Source of the DNA: JACPTG01 sp964504135
Lineage (GTDB): Archaea; Nanobdellota; Nanobdellia; Woesearchaeales; UBA10216
Assembly: GCA_964504135.1 (NCBI GenBank)
Contig: CAZDCW010000038.1
Span: 1-12,534 of the forward strand
DNA: 12,534 bases
Direction of reading: 5' to 3'
Shown: positions 1-5,967 of the stretch, piece after piece
Layout of the letters: the number at the start of each line of letters is the position of its first letter
How positions within the stretch are numbered: the first letter of the stretch is position 1
Translations under genes and position numbers: made by a program
Notes under the pieces: model-generated
What the model was told of the DNA's origin: nothing
What the model saw: the letters and a program-made list of their open reading frames with translations, nothing else
Database searches by the model: none

Positions 1-106
1 GGCAGGGGTTACAGGGGATGTGGCCAGGAAGGCCCTGGACGCCTCTGGCGGGGACATTGCCGCTGCAATAATTTCGCTGAAAGACAGGAAAAATGACTCT
101 GATTGA
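1..106 (+). CDS. NAC-type UBA-domain protein, C-terminal fragment
   Basis: The frame that is open from base 2 encodes 34 residues before a TGA at 104-106; the rest lies off the left edge. The visible part (AGVTGDVARKALDASGGDIA, then AAIISL) matches the C-terminal UBA helix bundle of archaeal nascent polypeptide-associated complex, which has a conserved A..G.....A..AL....GDI..AI..L pattern. Archaeal NAC is a homodimer that binds ribosomes near the exit tunnel, and its UBA domain forms the tail. The stop codon lies inside the next gene, a 14-nt overlap (93-106), so the two are probably translationally coupled. Another UBA-bearing protein is possible because the NAC barrel itself is not in the window. 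Confidence 0.65.
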   Translation, partial: AGVTGDVARKALDASGGDIAAAIISLKDRKNDSD

Positions 107-548
107 AGAGGCTTCTGAAGAGCTGAAAAGGGCTGACCACCTGTTGTACGTAAGCCTGAAGTACACGAGGACAGTTGATGTTATAAAGAGCATTATTGAC
201 AGGCTTATCAGCGGGATTTCCCTTGCCATTGACGCCCTTCTTGAGAGGGCAAAGGAAAGGAAAAAGGTAAAGGAGATTCCTTCTAACGCAGGGCTGAAGG
301 CAGAGCTTGTGAAAAAGCTCTTCAACGACGAGAAAATCACTGACATGGTCATTTTTTACCAGACTCTTAAGAAGATTAGCAGGGCTGAGTACAGGAGAAG
401 CAATGAGTACAGGAGGCATGTTACGATGACAGCCATTACAGACAGCGGGATATTGCTTATCACAATGGAGACAATCAGGGAGTATTATGACAGGACAGTC
501 GGCTATGTTGCCTACGCTGACTCGCTTCTTAACCCCAGGAAGGAGTAA
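93..548 (+). CDS. Conserved-looking all-helical protein of unknown function
   Basis: This 151-residue protein starts at an ATG inside the last codons of the NAC-like gene, with AGGA a few bases upstream. I do not recognise a named family. It is predicted to be almost entirely helical and charged: an N-terminal amphipathic helix (residues 3-20, containing the run RADHLLYVSLKYTRTVDVIK), a second hydrophobic helix near 30-50, a basic linker (RAKERKKVKEI), then further helices to residue 145. There is no signal peptide and no convincing membrane span. The arrangement resembles a HEPN-like helical bundle, but I see no R-x4-6-H nuclease motif, so this is only a structural impression. The overlap with NAC suggests a cytosolic protein in the same operon. 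It converges on the Lrp gene. Confidence 0.75.
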   Translation: MTLIEEASEELKRADHLLYVSLKYTRTVDVIKSIIDRLISGISLAIDALLERAKERKKVKEIPSNAGLKAELVKKLFNDEKITDMVIFYQTLKKISRAEYRRSNEYRRHVTMTAITDSGILLITMETIREYYDRTVGYVAYADSLLNPRKE

Positions 549-594
549 AACTGTTAAGTAAAACTACAAACCACCGACGACTGACTACCAACCA

Positions 595-1074
595 CTAAAG
601 CCTCATCTGGCTGCTTTTTATTGTGTTGAGTATCATCACTGTGCTTGTCCTTTCGACAAACTCAAAGGTCTGTATCTTTTTAAGGAAATTGTCTAGCAGC
701 CTCCTGTTTTTGAATTTGGCCACAACAACGCAGTCAAAGTCCCCTGTTACATCGTACACTTCCACTACATTCGGTATTGCCGCAATCCTGTTTTCAACCG
801 CGAAGAGTTTTCCCTTGGAGACCTTGACGCTGACTATAACGTCAATGTCAAAGCCAAGCCTGTCATAGTTCACGGTTGCAGTATATCCCTTTATTACCCC
901 TTCTTTTTCAAGCCCTTTCACGTGGTTCATGGCGGTTGCGACCGACACGCCTGCCTTTTTTGCCAGCTGCCTGTACGAAAGCCTTGAGTCGTCAAGCAGT
1001 ATGTTGAGTATTCGGATGTCCAACTCGCGTATTTCCCTTTTTTCAGGGCTTTCCCTTTGTTTGTTTTCCTCCAT
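595..1074 (-). CDS. Lrp/AsnC-family transcriptional regulator
   Basis: The protein has 159 residues. After an acidic/basic leader of about 15 residues comes the winged helix-turn-helix (about 17-62: ELDIRILNILLDDSRLSYRQ then LAKKAGVSVATAMNHVKGLE), followed by a RAM/ligand-binding domain (about 75-150) with the characteristic V.EVYDVTGDFD.VV pattern; G111-D112-F113-D114 is the family's GxxD turn. Members form dimers to octamers and bind DNA in response to amino acids or other small metabolites; the ligand here cannot be read from sequence. The ATG is preceded by a TATA box about 25-30 nt away, so the mRNA is probably leaderless or nearly so. The gene is divergent from the 23-codon ORF at 1218 across a 143-bp AT-rich intergenic region, where autoregulation would be expected. 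Confidence 0.93.
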   Translation of the reverse strand: MEENKQRESPEKREIRELDIRILNILLDDSRLSYRQLAKKAGVSVATAMNHVKGLEKEGVIKGYTATVNYDRLGFDIDVIVSVKVSKGKLFAVENRIAAIPNVVEVYDVTGDFDCVVVAKFKNRRLLDNFLKKIQTFEFVERTSTVMILNTIKSSQMRL

Positions 1075-1096
1075 AAGTTTGATGTCACAATGAACA

Positions 1097-1105
1097 TATA
1101 TTTAA
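1097..1105 (-). promoter_or_regulatory. TATA box of the Lrp/AsnC gene
   Basis: The minus strand reads TTAAATATA. Its centre lies about 27 nt upstream of the ATG at 1074, so the predicted start of transcription is at or within a few bases of the start codon. Confidence 0.55.
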
Positions 1106-1153
1106 GCTTTATTGCAAAAAATGCCCATTTGTATATGAAAACAGAAATAAATT

Positions 1154-1161
1154 ATTTAATT
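1154..1161 (+). promoter_or_regulatory. Candidate TATA box for the 23-codon ORF
   Basis: The plus strand reads ATTTAATT after an A-rich stretch. Transcription would start near 1183, giving a leader of about 35 nt that carries the Shine-Dalgarno at 1205-1211. The leader also contains ATGTACAT (1184-1191), a perfect 8-bp palindrome, nested inside a CACTT/AAGTG pair (1178-1182 and 1195-1199). This could be an operator or a small hairpin. Confidence 0.4.
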
Positions 1162-1204
1162 AAGATAGCGTTAGAACCACTTCATGTACATTTTAAGTGA
1201 AGAA

Positions 1205-1211
1205 GGAGGTG
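1205..1211 (+). promoter_or_regulatory. Near-perfect Shine-Dalgarno of the 23-codon ORF
   Basis: GGAGGTG is followed by a 6-nt spacer and ATG at 1218. It is the best match to the archaeal anti-Shine-Dalgarno (complement of CACCUCC) among the starts I checked in the window, and it is the main evidence that the short ORF is translated. Confidence 0.7.
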
Positions 1212-1217
1212 GTATTT

Positions 1218-1289
1218 ATGCATTCGCTTTTCGAGCTTGAGCCGGATGACTTTTACGATATCATGGAAGACAGCTACTGGTTTGGCTGA
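1218..1289 (+). CDS. 23-residue acidic, aromatic microprotein
   Basis: ATG to TGA gives 23 residues: MHSLFELEPDDF followed by YDIMEDSYWFG. Seven of 23 residues are Asp or Glu, there is no Lys or Arg, and six are aromatic (F5, F12, Y13, Y20, W21, F22), so the peptide is strongly anionic with an aromatic C-terminus. I recognise no family. Support for translation comes from the excellent Shine-Dalgarno at optimal spacing and a plausible promoter. The next gene has its own TATA box starting about 12 nt after this stop codon, so this is not simply a 5' extension of it. It could be a free microprotein, a leader peptide, or an accident; the strong ribosome binding site argues against accident. It is divergent from the Lrp gene. 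Confidence 0.55.
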   Translation: MHSLFELEPDDFYDIMEDSYWFG

Positions 1290-1301
1290 AGGAAAAAACT
1301 A

Positions 1302-1307
1302 TTTATA
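1302..1307 (+). promoter_or_regulatory. TATA box of the 143-residue protein gene
   Basis: The sequence GGAAAAAACTATTTATACC (1291-1309) has a purine-rich BRE-like part and a TTTATA core about 27 nt upstream of the ATG at 1332. This fits a leaderless transcript and supports ATG 1332 over the in-frame TTG at 1323. Confidence 0.6.
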
Positions 1308-1331
1308 CCTCCTGGCCGGTTTTTGGCCCTC

Positions 1332-1763
1332 ATGAATCAGGAGGGATATCTGGTTGAGTGGGCCACGCTCTATCTGAGGAACATGGATGCTGTCAGGAAA
1401 AGCATTGTGGCAATGGAGGTCAGGGGCAGCAGGATTAGTGTAAGGCATAAGGATAGGGTTGTACCCTGCATTGTTGCTCCTGCTCTTGGGCAGGCCAGGC
1501 TTGAGCCAGGCTGCACCATTGTCACTTTCAACAGTGCGGAGAATTTTAAGGCTTTGCTTGACAGGTGGAAATCGTTTGTGGATAGTAAGACTACCCTGGT
1601 TTTTGTCAACCCTTTTTCGCAGCCTGAGGAGAAATGGGTTGTTGCAGCCCACCTTCATGACTCTGTTTGCGACAAGTCCTCGCTTAGGCAGGGGCTGAAG
1701 GCGATGTTTGGGACTGTTGCAGTTATGTCAAAGGCTGGCTTGGATAAGCTGGCCGGGCTTTGA
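1332..1763 (+). CDS. Uncharacterised 143-residue soluble protein
   Basis: I chose ATG 1332 because the TATA box at 1302-1307 places the transcription start at about this codon; an in-frame TTG at 1323 would add three residues. The product begins MNQEGYLVEWATLYLRNMDA and has no signal peptide or membrane span. An alternating beta/alpha pattern is visible: VVPCIVAPAL, CTIVTFNS, then a helix NFKALLDRWKSFVDS, then TTLVFVNPFS, WVVAAHLHDSVCDKSSLRQG and a C-terminal helix. The central TLVFVNP strand followed by KWVVAAHLHD looks like the core of a small Rossmann-like or restriction-like fold, but I see no diagnostic catalytic motif and do not assign a function. It is convergent with the flavoprotein gene that ends the suf operon. 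Confidence 0.75.
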   Translation: MNQEGYLVEWATLYLRNMDAVRKSIVAMEVRGSRISVRHKDRVVPCIVAPALGQARLEPGCTIVTFNSAENFKALLDRWKSFVDSKTTLVFVNPFSQPEEKWVVAAHLHDSVCDKSSLRQGLKAMFGTVAVMSKAGLDKLAGL

Positions 1764-1770
1764 AAGTTGA

Positions 1771-1775
1771 TTTTT
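1771..1775 (+). terminator. Candidate oligo-T terminator
   Basis: A run of five T residues lies 8 nt after the stop codon of the 143-residue protein gene. Archaeal RNA polymerase terminates at such U-tracts without a hairpin. Evidence is limited to the run itself. Confidence 0.3.
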
Positions 1776-1799
1776 AGTTCCCTATCCGCAGAAATCACT

Positions 1800-1879
1800 T
1801 GTAAAATAAGTCACAACAATCAATTACCAACTGCAAGCTGTACCACCAACTACAAACTGCTAACAACAAACTACTGATG
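1800..1879. repeat. C/A-rich intergenic tract sharing words with 555-600
   Basis: Between convergent genes, the plus strand is low in G and built from ACCAAC/ACTAC/ACAAC words. The 10-mer AACTACAAAC occurs at 1848-1857 and also at 562-571 in the other convergent intergenic region. It may be a dispersed low-complexity repeat or a termination zone (the minus strand is T/G-rich here). Confidence 0.35.
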
Positions 1880-2581
1880 CTACCACTGTTCCCTGTATAT
1901 CCTTTTCTGGTCAAATCCGAGCTCTGTAAGCGCCTTTATGGTTGCAGTCACCATTGCTGGCGGCCCGCATATGTATGCGTCTGTCTTTTCGTAATCCGCG
2001 TGCTTCGCAGGGAGTTCAGAGACATACCCCACCTCATCTTTCCAGCCCTTGGCTGGCTTGTCGATGGTCAGGAATAGCTTTATTTTGCCCTTTGCCGCGA
2101 GTTGCGTGAGTTCCTTCCTGTAGATGAATTCTTCAGGGCTCCTGAACCCGTAAAAGAGGTTTATTCTTTCTTTATTGCCGCTGTGCATATGCGTCCTTAT
2201 CATGCTCCGTATTGGCGCGATTCCGCTGCCTCCTGCCACAAATGAGGTGTTTGGATGGACAGGTTCCCTAAGCTGGAAAACCCCGTATGGCCCTGTTATT
2301 ATGACTTCCTCTCCATGCTTGTGTTTGTGGAGGGCGTTTGAGAACAGGCCTGTTTCAGCCCTTGCCACGCAGAGTTCTATGTAGTCCTTGTCGCGCGGCG
2401 AGGAGGCTATTGAGTAGCTTCTTTTTACCGTTTCGCCATGGGGCCCTTTGAGGCCTTCTATTGATGCTGTTATGAATTGACCTGGCTTGAAGTCAAAGCT
2501 GGCCGGCCTTGCGAACCTTAGGAGCTTTACCCTTGGGGTTTCCTGTATTGTTTCAAGCAGCTTTGCTTTGAACGTGGCCAT
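1880..2581 (-). CDS. FNR-type FAD/NAD(P)H oxidoreductase, last gene of the suf operon
   Basis: This 233-residue protein belongs to the ferredoxin-NADP reductase superfamily. The FAD-binding barrel comes first, with R54-S-Y-S57 contacting the flavin, preceded by the FKPGQFI strand. Then comes the NAD(P) domain with G117-G-S-G-I-A-P123 for pyrophosphate binding and C205-G-P-P-A-M210 near the nicotinamide site. No plant-type 2Fe-2S domain is attached, so the electron acceptor must be a separate protein. The ATG lies 29 nt inside sufC. Co-transcription suggests it supplies electrons for cluster assembly, for example persulfide reduction, but that role is inference. The protein ends in Trp, an aromatic terminus as seen in several FNRs. 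Lone homologues are also annotated as sulfhydrogenase or dihydroorotate dehydrogenase electron-transfer subunits. Confidence 0.88.
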   Translation of the reverse strand: MATFKAKLLETIQETPRVKLLRFARPASFDFKPGQFITASIEGLKGPHGETVKRSYSIASSPRDKDYIELCVARAETGLFSNALHKHKHGEEVIITGPYGVFQLREPVHPNTSFVAGGSGIAPIRSMIRTHMHSGNKERINLFYGFRSPEEFIYRKELTQLAAKGKIKLFLTIDKPAKGWKDEVGYVSELPAKHADYEKTDAYICGPPAMVTATIKALTELGFDQKRIYREQW

Positions 2582-3314
2582 TGTCAGTCACCCAGTCATA
2601 TCCCTTTTTTTCTACCATTACAGACAAGTCTGCGTTTCCTGCCGCAGCTATTCTGCCTGACTTCATTATATAAACTTTGTCCGGCTTTATGTATTCAAGG
2701 ATTCGCTGGTAATGTGTGATAAGGAGAACGCCCATTTCAGGGTTGAGTGTCCTTTTTATTCCTTCGGCAACAGTCCTCAGGGCGTCCACGTCCAGGCCTG
2801 AGTCTGTTTCGTCCAGCAGCGCCATTCTCGGAGCCAGTATTGACATCTGAAGTATTTCCATCTTCTTCTTTTCCCCTCCTGAGAACCCTTCGTTTATGTG
2901 TCTTCCTGCAAAGCTTTCCGGTATTGCCAGCACCCTCATGCTTTCTGCAAGCTGCTTGTGGAATTCCATCACTCCAATCTTTTTTTGCTTTACAGAATTG
3001 TTCGCCTCCCTGAGGAAATTTTCAACGCTTACTCCCGGTATTTCGCTTGGGTACTGGAAGGAGAGGAACAGCCCTGCCTTTGCCCTTTCTGTAGGGGTTG
3101 CAGTTGTAATTTCCTTTCCTCCAAGGATGATGCTTCCTGATGTAACCTTGTATTTAGGGTGCCCCATTAGGCTGTATGCCAGCGTGCTTTTCCCTGAGCC
3201 GTTTGGGCCCATCAATGCTGCAACCTCTCCTGCATCAACTTCCAGGCTTACTCCCTTAACTATCTCCTGGCCTTCCACCTCTGCCTTCAGGTTGTTAATT
3301 TCGAGCAGCGCCAT
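2553..3314 (-). CDS. sufC: SufC, ATPase of the SufBCD Fe-S scaffold complex
   Basis: The 253-residue ABC-type ATPase is of normal SufC length. Walker A is G36-PNGSGKS-T44, the Q-loop Gln is Q87 (SFQYPS), the ABC signature is F144-SGGE-148, Walker B is M164-ALLDE-169 followed by the SufC-specific T-DSGLDVDAL run, and the H-loop is H201. All ATP-binding and hydrolysis residues are present. SufC sits in the cytosol, binds SufB and SufD, and uses ATP to open the SufB-SufD interface where the cluster forms. The gene overlaps sufU by 20 nt at its start and the flavoprotein gene by 29 nt at its end, so it is embedded in one translationally coupled operon. Confidence 0.97.
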   Translation of the reverse strand: MALLEINNLKAEVEGQEIVKGVSLEVDAGEVAALMGPNGSGKSTLAYSLMGHPKYKVTSGSIILGGKEITTATPTERAKAGLFLSFQYPSEIPGVSVENFLREANNSVKQKKIGVMEFHKQLAESMRVLAIPESFAGRHINEGFSGGEKKKMEILQMSILAPRMALLDETDSGLDVDALRTVAEGIKRTLNPEMGVLLITHYQRILEYIKPDKVYIMKSGRIAAAGNADLSVMVEKKGYDWVTDNGHVQSKAA

Positions 3315-3684
3315 TTTGGTAAACCCTTATTCCGGCCTGGAGCGTTTTCAGCGGCAGCAGTGCGCATTTGAGCCTTGTTGGGCTGATTTGTATCATGAGC
3401 ATTTTAATTACCTCATCTTTTCCCATTTCGGCAGCCTGGCTGAGGCTTGCTCCCTTCAGGGCTTCGGTGATCATTGATGCTGAGGCCTGGCTGATTGCGC
3501 AGCCTCGGCCTATGAAGCTCAAGTCCTCCATGAGGCCATCCTTTAGCTTTGCATACATGGCAACCTCATCTCCGCATAGGGGGTTGCTGTCCCTGTATTG
3601 CAACTCAGCATTTTCAATTTCCCTCCTGTTCCTCGGGTTTGAATAATGGTCCAGAACATGCTGCTGGTATATTTCAGCGTTCAT
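3295..3684 (-). CDS. sufU: SufU/IscU-type sulfur relay or scaffold protein
   Basis: The 129-residue protein carries the three conserved cysteines of the family, C37 (NPLCGDE), C62 (GCAIS) and C107 (RLKCALLPL), plus D39. These bind zinc in SufU or a cluster in IscU. K106 occupies the place of the IscU histidine, as in SufU (…R-x-K-C…). However, the spacing between the second and third cysteines is 45 residues, close to IscU and lacking the ~18-20 residue insertion typical of Bacillus SufU. The likely role is to accept persulfide sulfur from SufS and pass it to SufBCD. Its ATG overlaps the stop of sufS in an ATGA (3681-3684), and its tail overlaps sufC by 20 nt. No sufE is present, which fits SufU being the SufS partner. 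Confidence 0.92.
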   Translation of the reverse strand: MNAEIYQQHVLDHYSNPRNRREIENAELQYRDSNPLCGDEVAMYAKLKDGLMEDLSFIGRGCAISQASASMITEALKGASLSQAAEMGKDEVIKMLMIQISPTRLKCALLPLKTLQAGIRVYQNGAARN

Positions 3685-4901
3685 TTGAACACCTTCCTTA
3701 TTTTTTCCAGAGCCTCTGCCAGCCTGTCAATTTCAGCCTTTGTGTTATAGAGGTAGAAGCTTGCCCTTACAGTCCCCTGCAATCCCATTTTTTTCATCAG
3801 CGGCATTGCGCAGTGGTGGCCTGCCCTTACCGCTATGCCTTCCATGTCAAGTATTGCGGCTGCGTCGTGCGGGTGCACGTTCCCGATGTTGAATGAGATT
3901 ATGCCTGCCCTTTTTTCAGGCCCGTAAACCAGGACGTCTTTCTCCTCGGCAAGTCTTTTTAGTGCGTGGCTGGTGAGGGCCTGCTCGTGGCTTTGGACGT
4001 TGTCAAGCCCTGTTTTGCAGAGGTAGTCTATCGCCGCCCCGAATCCAACCGCTCCTGAGATGTTTGGCGTTCCTGCCTCGAATTTCCATGGAAGCTCGTT
4101 GAATTTGGTTTCCTCATAACTCACTTCCCTTATCATGTCCCCCCCGTAAAGGAATGGGTGCATTTTTTCAAGCTCGCTTTTCCTTCCATAGAGCACGCCT
4201 ATCCCGGTTGGCCCAAGCATCTTATGGCTGGAGAATGCAATGAAGTCGCATCCAAGCTGGCTGGCAGAGACAGGCATGTGCGGCACGCTCTGGGCTGCAT
4301 CAACAACCATCAGCGCCCCTTCTGAATGCGCTATATCAGACATTTCCCTGATAGGGTTGATGGCCCCGAAGGCGTTGGTGACATGCGCTGCTGCAACTAT
4401 GCGCGTGTTCCTGGTTACAAGGCTTTGGAAGTGCTCCATGTCCAGCTCGCCCTTTTCGTTTACCTGCGCGAATTTCACCTGCGATTGGGTTATTTTGGCT
4501 ACCTGCTGCCATGGCACAAGGTTGCTGTGGTGCTCTGCCTCTGTAAGGACTATTTCATCCCCGGGCCTTAGCGTCAGCCCTATTGAATAGGCCAGCAGGT
4601 TTAATGATTCCGTAGTGTTCTTGGTAAAGATAATTTCCCCTTCGCCGGCTCCGATGAGGCTCGCGGCCTTCTTATGCGCCTCTTCATATGCCGATGTGGC
4701 TTCCTCGCTCAGGCGGTGTATGCCCCTGTGTATGTTTGCATTGTAATTTTCATAATATCCTGAAATTGCTTCTATTACCTGCCTTGGCTTCTGGCTTGTG
4801 GCTGCGTTGTCCAGGTATGCCAGCGGCTTTCCGTTTACGTTTCTTCCAAGTATTGGGAAGTCCTTTCTTGTTTTGTTCAGCAGGCTGAGTGTTGTAGCCA
4901 T
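3681..4901 (-). CDS. sufS: SufS-type cysteine desulfurase
   Basis: This 406-residue, full-length group II cysteine desulfurase is a PLP enzyme that converts L-cysteine to L-alanine and leaves a persulfide on its active-site cysteine. H124 (EAEHHSN) stacks on PLP, D201 (VVDAAQS) contacts the pyridine nitrogen, K227 (FSSHKMLGPTG) forms the Schiff base, and C364 (RAGHHCAMP) is the sulfur carrier within the short loop typical of SufS. The N-terminal FPIL...YLDNAATSQKP is also diagnostic. The start codon overlaps the end of sufD by 25 nt, and the stop overlaps the sufU start by 4 nt. It supplies sulfur to the SufU/SufBCD machinery encoded around it. Confidence 0.97.
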   Translation of the reverse strand: MATTLSLLNKTRKDFPILGRNVNGKPLAYLDNAATSQKPRQVIEAISGYYENYNANIHRGIHRLSEEATSAYEEAHKKAASLIGAGEGEIIFTKNTTESLNLLAYSIGLTLRPGDEIVLTEAEHHSNLVPWQQVAKITQSQVKFAQVNEKGELDMEHFQSLVTRNTRIVAAAHVTNAFGAINPIREMSDIAHSEGALMVVDAAQSVPHMPVSASQLGCDFIAFSSHKMLGPTGIGVLYGRKSELEKMHPFLYGGDMIREVSYEETKFNELPWKFEAGTPNISGAVGFGAAIDYLCKTGLDNVQSHEQALTSHALKRLAEEKDVLVYGPEKRAGIISFNIGNVHPHDAAAILDMEGIAVRAGHHCAMPLMKKMGLQGTVRASFYLYNTKAEIDRLAEALEKIRKVFK

Positions 4902-5967
4902 TTTTCAGCTTTCTCCATTAATAGTTCCTTGTTGCTCATTTTGCCTATGGCTGAGGCCAGGAATCCCCTTGTTACAAGCTTCCGTGCCTCGGTAGGTGAC
5001 ACCCCTCTGCTGGTTATGTAGAACAGCTTTTCCTCGTCAAGCTGCGTGCATGTGGCGGCATGCTTTGCAGTTACGTCATTTGTTTCTATCTCAAGGCCAG
5101 GTATTGAGTCCGCCTTTGCGCCTTGGCTTAGGATGATTGAATGTTCCTCAAGGACAGAATTTGTCCCTTTTGCTGTGTCTTTTATGTTTACGTTTCCATA
5201 NNNNNNNNNNNNNNNNNNNNNNNNNNNNNNNNNNNNNNNNNNNNNNNNNNNNNNNNNNNNNNNNNNNNNNNNNNNNNNNNNNNNNNNNNNNNCTCGGCAT
5301 CCTTTACCGATGCCCCCTGGCCGGCAAGCCTGGTCTGCCGCCTTGTTTTGCAAATTGATGAGCCTGATGTCAGCGTGCTCCAGGAAATGGATGAGTTTTC
5401 TCCCAGCACTGCCTTGCGGTTGAAGACAGACACTGTATTGTTGTTCAGGCTGTTGATGAATGTGAGGTCCAAATTGGAATTTTCCTTCATTATTATCTCC
5501 ATGGCCTCGCTGTGGAAAAAGTTTCTTTCCGCAGACTCCGCTGTGTCTGTGAAGGACAGGCTTGAGCCTTCCTCCAGCATAATCACTGTCCTGATTATGG
5601 AGGCTCCCTTGCTGACAATTTTCCTGTTGACCTCGGCCATCTTCCCCCTTGGCACTGAAATTATGGTCCCTGCATTGAATATTGCGGTGCTCAGCGCAGT
5701 GAAAAAGTCCTCATCATGCCTGATTACCGCATTCTCATAAATCCTTTTCCATTCATCATAGCCCAGCTGCATGATGTCAGCTGCCCCGCCGGTAATGGAT
5801 ATCTCAGGCTTTTCCTGCTGTCCGATGATGCTTTCAGGCTCCAGGCCGGTGTCTGAAAGGCTTTTGTCAGGCGTTAGGCGTTCAATTGCTGAAACAGCCT
5901 CCTTTCTTATCCGCTTGAGCCAGAACCCCTCATTTTCAGCTGCCCTGGCAGAAAGGAGTTCTATCAT
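4877..5967 (-). CDS. sufD: SufD, scaffold subunit, interrupted by an assembly gap
   Basis: The N-terminal 225 codons (5967-5293) and C-terminal 107 residues (5200-4877) flank a run of 92 N. The gap begins and ends on codon boundaries, so its true length should be a multiple of three (90 or 93 would fit) and the apparent frameshift is an artefact; the protein is then about 363 residues. The C-terminal part has the SufB/SufD core signature (GAKADSIPGLEIETNDVTAK, HAAT, LDEEKLFYITSRG). The His in KHAAT corresponds to the SufD histidine implicated in cluster formation at the SufB-SufD interface. The N-terminal beta-helix region is divergent, as usual for SufD. The ATG overlaps the sufB stop in an ATGA (5964-5967). 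Confidence 0.93.
5201..5292. other. Assembly gap of 92 N inside sufD
   Basis: The flanking codons (GAG ending at 5293 and TAT starting at 5200, minus strand) show that the missing segment is a whole number of codons, so 92 is an estimate rather than the true length. The missing part is the middle of the SufD beta-helix. Confidence 0.98.

Noticed and set aside
9..419. 136-residue open frame on the minus strand opposite the first two genes
   Set aside because: It is antisense to the NAC-like end and the helical protein, low in charged residues and without a promoter or ribosome binding site.
93..548. HEPN ribonuclease (toxin) reading of the helical protein
   Set aside because: The helical bundle is suggestive but I find no R-x4-6-H motif and no adjacent nucleotidyltransferase partner.
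1323..1331. TTG 1323 as the start of the 143-residue protein
   Set aside because: The TATA box at 1302-1307 would place transcription start after this codon; ATG 1332 is at the expected position.
2896..3477. 193-residue open frame on the plus strand opposite sufC/sufU
   Set aside because: It lies wholly antisense to two unmistakable genes, has no family resemblance and no start signals. It is a by-product of codon composition.
5188..5967. Truncated 259-residue SufD with a stop just past the gap
   Set aside because: The stop arises only because the 92-N placeholder shifts the frame; the remaining SufD continues at 5200 in another frame.
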